From Rhodospirillales bacterium (lineage in GTDB: Bacteria > Pseudomonadota > Alphaproteobacteria > CACIAM-22H2): 22,129 nucleotides of DNA. The notes beneath the pieces were generated by a model. That model was not told the origin of the DNA. It saw nothing but the letters and a program-made list of their open reading frames with translations, and ran no database searches. The stretch lies in contig JACQAF010000021.1 in assembly GCA_016195145.1 (NCBI GenBank), forward strand, positions 1 to 22,129, written 5' to 3'. Positions 16,384 to 22,129 of the stretch are shown here, piece after piece (position 1 is the first letter of the stretch; each line of letters opens with the position of its first letter). Made by a program: the position numbers and the translations under genes.

Positions 16384-16899
16384 ATGACCGCCCTCGTTCC
16401 GCGCAAGCCCGTGCCGCCCTTCGAAGCTGATATCCTCGGCGGGGGCAAATGGCGGCTCGCCGACCAGAAGCCGAAGAATTTCTCGATGATCGTCGTCTAT
16501 CGCGGCCTGCACTGTCCGATCTGCAAGACCTATCTCGCCGATCTCGACAAGAAGGCCGAGGCCTTTGCCCAACGCGGGACCGAGGTTTTCGTCGTCTCGA
16601 CCGACAGCCGCGAGCGCGCCGAGCAGGCCAAGCGCGACTGGAATCTCGCCAACCTCAAACTCGGCTATGGCCTCGGCATCGACGCGGCGCGGCGCTGGGG
16701 ACTCTATATCTCGAACAGCATCCGCGAGAGCGAGCCGGCCCAGTTCGCCGAGCCCGGCATCTTCCTGATCCGCCCCGACCAGACGCTTTATGCGGCGCTG
16801 ATCCAGACCATGCCGATGGCGCGGCCGAAATTCGACGACCTGATGGCGGCGATCGACTTCGTGGTGGCGAAGAACTATCCGGCGCGCGGCGAGGCATAG
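16384..16899 (+). CDS. Peroxiredoxin-like protein (AhpC/TSA family)
   Basis: Thioredoxin-fold protein of 171 residues that probably reduces peroxides. YRGLHCPICKTYLADL (about 39-54) carries a CPIC motif, Cys44 and Cys47, at the position of the peroxidatic cysteine in peroxiredoxins. FVVSTDSRERAEQAKRDWNL (about 69-88) and EPGIFLIRPDQTLYAALIQ (about 120-138) are the usual later strands. The CxxC spacing also resembles thioredoxin-like reductases, so the exact activity is uncertain. A strong GGAGG (16375-16379) sits four bases before the ATG, suggesting high expression. It is divergent from the RNase gene across 110 bases and converges on the acyl-CoA dehydrogenase remnant with 15 bases between stops. 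Confidence 0.88.
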   Translation: MTALVPRKPVPPFEADILGGGKWRLADQKPKNFSMIVVYRGLHCPICKTYLADLDKKAEAFAQRGTEVFVVSTDSRERAEQAKRDWNLANLKLGYGLGIDAARRWGLYISNSIRESEPAQFAEPGIFLIRPDQTLYAALIQTMPMARPKFDDLMAAIDFVVAKNYPARGEA

Positions 16900-16914
16900 C
16901 CCCGCGACGCGGGA

Positions 16915-18470
16915 TCAGTTGCGGCCGGCGAGCAGGCCGCGGGCGATGACGTGGGCCTGGATCTCGGCCGCGCCTTCGAAGATGTTGAGGATGCGGGCGT
17001 CGACCAGGATGCGGCTCACCGCGTATTCCTCGGCATAGCCGTTGCCGCCGTGGATCTGCACGGCGTTGTCGGCCGCCGCCCAGGCGACGCGCGCGGCGAG
17101 GAGCTTGGCCATCCCCGCCTCGATGTCGCAGCGCCGGCCGCTGTCCTTCTCGCGCGCGGCGAAATAGGCGAGCTGGCGGGCGACTGCCGTTTCCGCCGCC
17201 ATCCACGCGATCTTGCCGGCGACGCGCGGAAAGGCGGCAATCGGCCGGCCGAACTGGCGGCGCTGGCGGGCATAGGCGAGGGCGAGCGCGCAGGCGCTGT
17301 CGGCCACGCCCACGGCGCGCGCCGCCGTCTGGATGCGCGCCGATTCGAAGGTCGCCATCAGCTGCCGGAAGCCCTGGCCCTCGACCCCGCCGAGGAGGTT
17401 TTCGGCCGGCACGGCGAAGCCGTCGAAGGCGATCTCGTATTCCTTCATCCCGCGATAGCCGAGCACGCGGATCTCGCCGCCCGACATGCCGGGCGCCGGG
17501 AAAGGATCGTTTTCGTCGCCGCGCGGCTTTTCGGCGAGGAACATCGACAGCCCGCGATGGTCGCCCGATGCGGGGTCGGTGCGGGCAAGCAGGGTCATCA
17601 GGTCGCTGCGGCTGCCGTGGGTGATCCAGGTCTTGGCGCCGAAGATGCGATAGACGCCGCCGTCGCGCACCGCGCGGGTGCGGATCGCGCCGAGATCGGA
17701 GCCGGTATCCGGCTCGGTGAACACCGCCGTCGGCAGGCACGAACCGTCGGCGATGCGCGGCAGGTAGGTGCGTTGCTGGTCGGGCGTGCCGGCGAGGCGG
17801 ATCAGCTCGGCCGCGATCTCGGAACGGGTGGCGAGCGAGCCGACGCCGAGCGAGGCCCTGGCCAGCTCCTCGGTCACCACGCACATGGCGATCTTGCCGA
17901 GGCCCATACCGCCGAATTCCTCGGGCACGGTCAGCCCGAACACGTCAGGTCGAGCGTTTCGTCGCCGCGCGCCGGATCGGCGATGTCATCGCCGTCGATC
18001 AGGGCGGCGAGGCGCTGGCGCGCCGCATCGGTGTTGCCGCCGGCGACCAGTTCCGCGACCGCCGGATCGGCGAGGAACGCTCGCGCCGCGTCGCCGATGC
18101 CGAGATCGGCCGGGCGCGCGATCTCGCCCTGGCTCATCGCGATGCCGGTCCCGAGCTGGGCGAGATATTCGCCGAACGCCATCTGCAGGATCAGCCGCGC
18201 GCGTTCGTCGAGCCGCCCGGCGCGGTCGAGCCGGCGCGCCCAGCCGAGGGTCTGGCGCAGGGCCTCGACATAGGTCGCCATCCAGGCGAGGCCGTGGGCG
18301 GCGAACTGGTCGCGCTCCAGCGCTTCGGCCGCTACAGCGCCGCCGGGCGCTATCCGCGCTGTCAGCATTCGCTTCGCTGCCGCCAGCAGTCCCTCGGCGG
18401 CGATGATGGCCGCCGCGCAGCGGCGGTCGAGATCAGGGATAGCGGGATGCGTGACCGGGCTATCGGGCAT
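16915..18470 (-). pseudogene. Acyl-CoA dehydrogenase (about 560-residue type), internal deletion and frameshift
   Basis: Flavoenzyme that oxidises acyl-CoA and hands electrons to ETF. The N-terminal part (from ATG 18470, 175 native residues) is the helical extension of the long bacterial acyl-CoA dehydrogenases, with HGLAWMATYVEALRQTLGWA and AFGEYLAQLGTGIAMSQGEI, ending DETLDL and then a frameshift stop at 17931. The C-terminal part resumes at about 17943 in another frame with VFGLTVPEEFGGMGLG. It carries the flavin-binding TAVFTEPDTGSDLG and WITHGSR segments, and the C-terminal GGNGYAEEYAVSR with NIFEGAAEIQ. About 40 codons between them, expected to encode the RDQFRRFVDERVAPHA-type segment, are absent. 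The two pieces are unlikely to form an active enzyme. An AT-rich TATATAAC lies just upstream of the start. Confidence 0.87.
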
Positions 18471-18471
18471 G

Positions 18472-18504
18472 GGGCTATGTTATATAGCTGCGGCCGTACC
18501 GACC
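18472..18504 (+). repeat. Left copy of a 33-base imperfect direct repeat flanking the MBL/LysR pair
   Basis: Begins GGGCTATGTTATA and matches 20560-20592 at 28 of 33 positions, in the same orientation, 2088 bases apart. It lies directly before the acyl-CoA dehydrogenase start (read on the other strand). It could be a duplicated promoter segment or a scar of insertion. Confidence 0.55.
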
Positions 18505-18603
18505 CAAGCGACGCGATACAAGACTTGTCGCGCCCCAATGCCGCCCTATCCCGCCTGTTTCCAACGATGATGGCCGGTACCGATATTCGGTCGGCAGGGC
18601 GGC

Positions 18604-19524
18604 CTAGTCGTAAAGTGCCGTCGTGCCCTCGGAGATGAGATCGAGGCCATAGGGCTTTCCTATGCTCTTTACGGCCAGCTCGCCGATCGGCTCGAGAAAA
18701 AGCGTGTAGGTCGAGTGGTGAATGGGCAGGACTTTTCTCGGCTGGATTTCGGCGGCGAGCGCGACAACATCCTCCGCCCCCATGCTGACCTGGCCCAGGG
18801 GGCCGGTCGTGCCGACGCCGCCGAGATGCGCGACCATGATATCCGGCTTGCCGAGATTCCGGATTGTCTTGACGACATCGGCGGTGGGGAACGCATCGCC
18901 CGTCCAGTAGACCGTCCGCTTCCAGGCGCCATTGGAAAATTCGATCCAGTATCCGTTGCCGACGCCGACATATTTTTCCATCTGCGGATTTCGCGAATGA
19001 TGCGCGGGAATTGCGGTGATCGTCACCTGCCCGGGCCGCGCGTCGATCTTTCGCGTTTCCCCCCATTTGACGCCGTCGAGGTTTTTGAAACCCTTGGCTT
19101 TGACCTGATCGACGTCGGCAATCGGCAGGATCATCGGCAGCGCCGGGTTGAGGTCGGCCTGCGCCTTCTGGTCGAAATGATCTTCGTGGGCATGGCTCAG
19201 CAGGACGAGATCGACGGTCCCGAGGGCGATGCCGGGAAATGGCGTCAGCCGCCGATGGGCCTTGATCGTCGGCCCGACCTTCAGATCGAACATTTCATTC
19301 GGATCGCCCATCATGAACGCCTCGGCCCCATCGCCAAAGGTCGGGTCGGTCAGAATTGTCAGGGCGTTAAACCTGATGGCCATCGTTGCGCCGCCGAGCC
19401 ACGTAATCTCGATACGCGGCCGTGGGGAGCCCCCGGACGCCCCGGCGACCGGGGCGGCGACGGCCAGGAATGCGGCGACAAATCCCGCGAGCAAGCCCGC
19501 AAGCCGGAAATTACGACGTTTCAT
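18604..19524 (-). CDS. MBL-fold metal-dependent hydrolase, exported or membrane-anchored
   Basis: Metallo-beta-lactamase-fold hydrolase of 306 residues, of the UlaG / NAPE-PLD-like branch. Residues 1-31 form a signal peptide or anchor (MKRRNF, then a long Ala/Leu-rich core). Metal-binding motifs are HAHEDH (111-116), His175/His176 in PAHHS, Asp210 in YWTGDAF and the C-terminal His269/His270 in PIHHST. ITWLGGATMAIRF and ILTDPTF (about 40-63) are the usual opening strands. The substrate is unknown. The ATG at 19524 is preferred because GGAG (19534-19531) is correctly spaced before it; longer in-frame starts would lie over that site. It is divergent from a LysR regulator, the classical arrangement of a regulator and its target. 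Confidence 0.88.
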   Translation of the reverse strand: MKRRNFRLAGLLAGFVAAFLAVAAPVAGASGGSPRPRIEITWLGGATMAIRFNALTILTDPTFGDGAEAFMMGDPNEMFDLKVGPTIKAHRRLTPFPGIALGTVDLVLLSHAHEDHFDQKAQADLNPALPMILPIADVDQVKAKGFKNLDGVKWGETRKIDARPGQVTITAIPAHHSRNPQMEKYVGVGNGYWIEFSNGAWKRTVYWTGDAFPTADVVKTIRNLGKPDIMVAHLGGVGTTGPLGQVSMGAEDVVALAAEIQPRKVLPIHHSTYTLFLEPIGELAVKSIGKPYGLDLISEGTTALYD

Positions 19525-19530
19525 CAATCT

Positions 19531-19547
19531 CTCCATTTTTGATGGAG
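19531..19547 (-). promoter_or_regulatory. Hairpin covering the ribosome binding site of the MBL gene
   Basis: In the MBL mRNA, CTCCAT (19547-19542) can pair with ATGGAG (19536-19531) across a 5-base loop. The second arm contains the Shine-Dalgarno GGAG, six bases before the ATG, so folding would hide it. The pairing is perfect, but only 6 bp long. Confidence 0.4.
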
Positions 19548-19580
19548 GGATGATAGCGGGCATTGTATGGCTGTATTATT

Positions 19581-19605
19581 TAGATAATGCTGAACAAACT
19601 ATCTA
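19581..19605. promoter_or_regulatory. Likely LysR operator in the MBL/lysR divergent region
   Basis: The AT-rich gap between the divergent genes contains TAGATA (19581-19586) and its exact reverse complement TATCTA (19600-19605), separated by 13 bases. LysR proteins usually bind such interrupted dyads between their own gene and the target gene. It overlaps the region where both promoters should lie; the only weak boxes I see for lysR are TTGTAT (19563-19568) and GATAAT (19583-19588), with a short spacer. Confidence 0.5.
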
Positions 19606-19618
19606 TTAAAGTCATTCA

Positions 19619-20485
19619 ATGAGCAGCTTCCTGCAGATCCAGACATTTCTCGAAGTGGCGCGATCCGGCAGCTTTGCCGATGCGAGCCGCCGCCTCTCCG
19701 TCCCGCGTTCGACCGTCAGCGCCCGCGTACGCGCGCTGGAAGAGCGGCTGAACGTCCGGTTGCTGCACCGGACGACGCGGCGCGTCGCCCTGACCGATGA
19801 AGGCCGCCGGTACCGGGAGCGTTGCCAGGAAGCCGTCGACAAGCTTGTGGAGGCAGAGGCCGAATTAAGCCGCCCCGACGACGTATCCGGGACGATAAGG
19901 GTGACCGTGCCGGTCGATATGTCGAAGCGTCCTCTCGCCCGGGCCCTGACCTCTTTCACCGACCGATATCCATCGATCCGGATCGAGGCGATCGTCACCG
20001 ACGAAATCGTCGATCTGGTGGCGAGCAATATCGATCTGGCGCTCAGGGGCGGCAATCCGGGCGCCGCCGGGCTGGTGGCGCGGCGGCTGGGCGAGGGGAA
20101 GCTGGCGCTCTATGCAAGCCCGGACTATGCCGCGAAGAAGCTACGGGGAAAAACGCTTTCTACCCTGTCGGGGCATGTGATCTTCGATCCCGCCAATCAG
20201 GGTAAGGCGTTTGTCGCGGCGAACGCGCAGCGCGGGCGGGTTGAAACGCGAAGTTTCGGGCTGGCCAAAGCGCTGGCCGTTCAGTCGCGGGGGATCGCGC
20301 TTTTGCCGGAAAGCATTTGCCGGGAAGAGGTCGAGGCGGGGCAATTGGCGCGGCTTGCCTTCGCCAAACCGCTATCGGCATTGCCGGTTTATATCGTCAT
20401 GCCGACCCGGTTGCATGTGCCGGCGCGCGTGCGTGCCTTCGTCGATTTTCTGATAGCCGCGGAAAAGCAATCGTCGATCGTCTGA
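19619..20485 (+). CDS. LysR-family transcriptional regulator
   Basis: DNA-binding regulator of 288 residues, the normal LysR length. The winged helix-turn-helix spans about residues 4-62: FLEVARSGSFADASRRLSVP, then RSTVSARVRALEERLNVRLL and HRTTRRVALTDEG, which is the family signature. The rest is the periplasmic-binding-protein-like effector domain, with IRVTVPVDMSKRPL opening it (about 97-110), IDLALRGGNPG and RGIALLPESICREEVEAGQL near the end. It resembles the CrgA/YafC-like subgroup. The effector is unknown. It is divergent from the MBL hydrolase and most likely regulates it and itself. No clear Shine-Dalgarno precedes the ATG. Confidence 0.93.
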   Translation: MSSFLQIQTFLEVARSGSFADASRRLSVPRSTVSARVRALEERLNVRLLHRTTRRVALTDEGRRYRERCQEAVDKLVEAEAELSRPDDVSGTIRVTVPVDMSKRPLARALTSFTDRYPSIRIEAIVTDEIVDLVASNIDLALRGGNPGAAGLVARRLGEGKLALYASPDYAAKKLRGKTLSTLSGHVIFDPANQGKAFVAANAQRGRVETRSFGLAKALAVQSRGIALLPESICREEVEAGQLARLAFAKPLSALPVYIVMPTRLHVPARVRAFVDFLIAAEKQSSIV

Positions 20486-20520
20486 GGGCGCCGACCGCAA
20501 GGCGCTTGGGGCCAATAGCG

Positions 20521-20555
20521 CCCCGCACCCGCGACCGAGGTCGGGGGTGGCGGGG
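20521..20555 (+). terminator. Strong GC-rich stem-loop after lysR, possible terminator
   Basis: CCCCGC-ACCC-GC-GACC pairs with GGTC-GG-GGGT-G-GCGGGG around a GA loop, with a single bulge and a 2-base internal mismatch. It lies 36 bases after the lysR stop. There is no T-run after it, so it may end lysR transcription only weakly, or serve as an mRNA stabiliser. A second small stem, GGCGCT / AGCGCC, precedes it at 20502-20523. Confidence 0.4.
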
Positions 20556-20559
20556 CGTC

Positions 20560-20592
20560 GGGCTATGTTATAAAGCGGCGGCTGAACCGGCC
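20560..20592 (+). repeat. Right copy of the 33-base imperfect direct repeat
   Basis: GGGCTATGTTATA followed by 20 bases that match the copy at 18472 at 15 positions. It sits 33 bases before the Nudix start, so it may be that gene's promoter; TATAAA at 20569-20574 would be a fair -10, but no -35 box is visible. Confidence 0.55.
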
Positions 20593-20624
20593 AGCACCAC
20601 GTAATCGAAGACCCAAGATCGCCC

Positions 20625-21470
20625 ATGTCCTTTCTCGACCGTATTGCCGAGTGCAATACCCACGACCTGTCGAAATTCCGGCCCTTCGTGGTTGCCGGGG
20701 CGCGAGTCGGCTGGGTGCGCCACGCGCTGGCCGAACGGCTGGCCGGGTTCGGGAACATCTTTGCGGTCGATGCGCAGGCGGTGACGCTGTCGCCCGCCCT
20801 CGCCGATTCCGCGGCGCGTAGCGCTGCGCTTGAAACGGTAGTCGCGGCGCTGGAACGCGAGGGCGTCGTCGCCGGCAACCGCCGCGAACCCTATCCGGTC
20901 TCTACCGCCTTCGGCGCTCCGCCGCTCCTCCAGATCGAGCGCGCGGCGATCCCGCATTTCGGCGTGCGCGCCTATGGCGTGCACATGAACGGCTATGTCC
21001 GCCGGCCCGACGGGCTCCATATGTGGATCGGGCGGCGGGCGCGGAACAAGCCGACCTATCCCGGCATGCTCGATAACATGGTCGCCGGCGGGCAGCCGAT
21101 CAGCATCGGCCTCCTCGACAACCTGGTCAAGGAATGCAAGGAAGAGGCGAACATCCCGGCGGCGCTGGCGCGCCAGGCGGTTCCGGTGGGGGCCATCACC
21201 TATTGCGCCGAGGCGCCCGACGGCCTCAAGCCCGACGTGCAGTTCTGCTACGATCTCGAACTCCCCGGCGATTTCGTCCCCGCCAACACCGACGGCGAGA
21301 TCGAGGAGTTCTATTTGTGGCCGATCGACAAGGTGGCGGCGACGGTGCGCGACACGCGCGAATTCAAGTTTAACTGCAATCTGGTGATCATCGATTTTCT
21401 CGTCCGCCACGGCGTTATCCCGCCCGAGCATCCCGATTACCTCGACATCGCGCAGGGATTGCGGCGCTAG
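20625..21470 (+). CDS. Nudix hydrolase of the DUF4743 / thiamine-pyrophosphate-related type
   Basis: Nudix pyrophosphohydrolase of 281 residues, cytosolic. The N-terminal 110 residues form the DUF4743 domain (FRPFVVAGARVGWVRHALAE near 18-37, then REPYPVSTAFGAPPLLQIER). The Nudix domain follows: VHMNGYVRRPDGLHMWIGRR (about 119-138) and a Nudix box at about 155-177, with GGQPISIG and KECKEEANI. The usual Arg of the RExxEE motif is Lys169, while the metal-binding Glu170, Glu173 and Glu174 are kept. Relatives are linked to cleavage of damaged thiamine pyrophosphate or similar dinucleotides; the real substrate is unknown. It stands alone on this strand. The Shine-Dalgarno is poor. Confidence 0.9.
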   Translation: MSFLDRIAECNTHDLSKFRPFVVAGARVGWVRHALAERLAGFGNIFAVDAQAVTLSPALADSAARSAALETVVAALEREGVVAGNRREPYPVSTAFGAPPLLQIERAAIPHFGVRAYGVHMNGYVRRPDGLHMWIGRRARNKPTYPGMLDNMVAGGQPISIGLLDNLVKECKEEANIPAALARQAVPVGAITYCAEAPDGLKPDVQFCYDLELPGDFVPANTDGEIEEFYLWPIDKVAATVRDTREFKFNCNLVIIDFLVRHGVIPPEHPDYLDIAQGLRR

Positions 21471-21482
21471 CGCCGTGTACCG

Positions 21483-21620
21483 TGACACATGGTTTTAGAC
21501 CGGACGGGAACCGGGATATTTCGGCTAGATGACGGGTAATAATGGGATTTCCGGAATCGGCGGCCGATCGCCAGGTGACGGATAAATAGTTAATTTCAGA
21601 GCCGGTGACGGGTGGTTTTA
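21483..21620. repeat. TGAC-led short direct repeats between the Nudix and S24 genes
   Basis: The 182-base gap between two convergent genes holds TGACGGGTA (21530), TGACGGATA (21576) and TGACGGGTG (21606), and a fourth relative TGACACATG at 21483. The first and last are both followed by GTTTTA, so the 15-base segments at 21483 and 21606 differ at only three positions. The stretch is more AT-rich than its flanks. No gene is visible in it. It could be the remains of a mobile-element end or a regulator array. Confidence 0.4.
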
Positions 21621-21652
21621 CCCAGGGGCCCGCGCCCGGAAATCGCCCCGGA

Positions 21653-22129
21653 TCAGACCCGGCCGCCGGACCAGCGCACGCGACCGACGACCCACAGCTT
21701 CTCCACCTCGCCGGGCGGCACCGTTTCGACGCCATAGGCCGGGTTGTCGGACTTGATCTTGACGCTGCCGTCGCGCAGGCGCTCCACCCGCTTCACCACC
21801 AGCTCGTCGCCGAACACCAGCACGTAGATCGAATTGTCGCGCACGTGCTGCTCGGAAATATCGATCAGCAGGATGTCGCCGTCCTCGATGGTCGGGCGCA
21901 TCGAATCGCCGAGCGCCTCCAACACCAGGAGAAGCCTGGGGTTGAGGCCGAGATGTTCGCGGATCCAGGTCTCCTTGAACGCCAGATAATCGACGATCTG
22001 CTCGGAATGCACGACCGTTCCGACCCCGGCCGCCGCCTTCGCCTCGTAGCGCGGAATCAGCACATAGCCGCGTTCGCCGAGTTCCTGCGCGGTGGCGTGC
22101 TCGATCGCGACGAGCTGCTGCCCGCCGCC
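21653..22129 (-). CDS. S24-family (LexA/CI-like) repressor, partial at window edge
   Basis: C-terminal part of a repressor with a self-cleaving S24 peptidase domain. The frame is open to the right edge of the window, so the 5' end, which should encode a helix-turn-helix, is outside. The visible 158 residues start GGGQQLVAIEHATAQELGER, lead into the YVLIPRYEAKAAAGVG hinge typical of phage-type repressors, and then carry the serine nucleophile in GDSMRPTIEDGD (Ser76 of the visible part). The general-base lysine is in ELVVKRV (Lys113). Both catalytic residues are present, so cleavage or at least the fold is intact. It may control a prophage or an SOS-linked set of genes beyond the edge. It converges on the Nudix gene. 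Confidence 0.88.
   Translation of the reverse strand, partial: GGGQQLVAIEHATAQELGERGYVLIPRYEAKAAAGVGTVVHSEQIVDYLAFKETWIREHLGLNPRLLLVLEALGDSMRPTIEDGDILLIDISEQHVRDNSIYVLVFGDELVVKRVERLRDGSVKIKSDNPAYGVETVPPGEVEKLWVVGRVRWSGGRV

Noticed and set aside
16901..16913. Palindrome CCCGCG-A-CGCGGG between the convergent peroxiredoxin and acyl-CoA dehydrogenase stops
   Set aside because: The loop is too short unless the stem shrinks to 5 bp, and there is no T-run on either side, so I do not call it a terminator.

Overview
The window looks like a chromosomal segment of a GC-rich alphaproteobacterium, most likely from the Rhodospirillales or a neighbouring order. This is inferred from gene content and order: yejABEF, an etfB-etfA-3-hydroxyacyl-CoA dehydrogenase cluster, a twin-transmembrane (HIG1-type) remnant next to a PduO-type cobalamin adenosyltransferase, and a long acyl-CoA dehydrogenase of the roughly 550-residue kind. 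There are no insertion sequences, phage structural genes, tRNA or rRNA genes, or CRISPR arrays that I can see.

Layout. (1) 94-1802: a TAXI-type TRAP solute-binding protein convergent with a glutathione S-transferase. (2) 1935-4872, plus strand: an M17 leucyl aminopeptidase, a small MarR-type regulator, and an unrecognised helical protein behind an AT-rich promoter region. (3) 4850-11327, minus strand: a peptide ABC transporter operon yejA-yejB-yejE-yejF ending in a ghrA-like 2-hydroxyacid dehydrogenase. (4) 11485-14815, minus strand: etfB-etfA-hbd-hisN, led by a good sigma70-type promoter. (5) 14973-16273, minus strand: a secreted barnase-like RNase, a barstar-like inhibitor, a membrane-protein remnant and a cob(I)alamin adenosyltransferase. 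(6) 16384-16899: a peroxiredoxin-like protein, convergent with a broken acyl-CoA dehydrogenase. (7) 18604-20485: a divergent metallo-beta-lactamase-fold hydrolase / LysR regulator pair flanked by similar 33-base sequences. (8) 20625-21470: a Nudix hydrolase. (9) The right edge: an S24 (LexA/CI-type) repressor that runs out of the window.

The genes fit a heterotrophic life on peptides and acyl-CoA. YejABEF and the aminopeptidase would import and trim peptides. ETF takes electrons from acyl-CoA dehydrogenases, and Hbd acts on the 3-hydroxyacyl-CoA or acetoacetyl-CoA pool.

The most striking observation is that four loci carry clean internal deletions of roughly 120-220 bp (sizes estimated from family lengths). 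Both flanks are recognisable, but the reading frame changes at each junction: ghrA (about 4925), hbd (about 12556), barstar/HIG1 (about 15626) and acyl-CoA dehydrogenase (about 17944). They could be real gene decay or a systematic assembly fault; the sequence alone cannot decide. I do not see a convincing new multi-gene system. The best candidates for new biology are the RNase/inhibitor pair and the unrecognised gene with a possible general-stress promoter.
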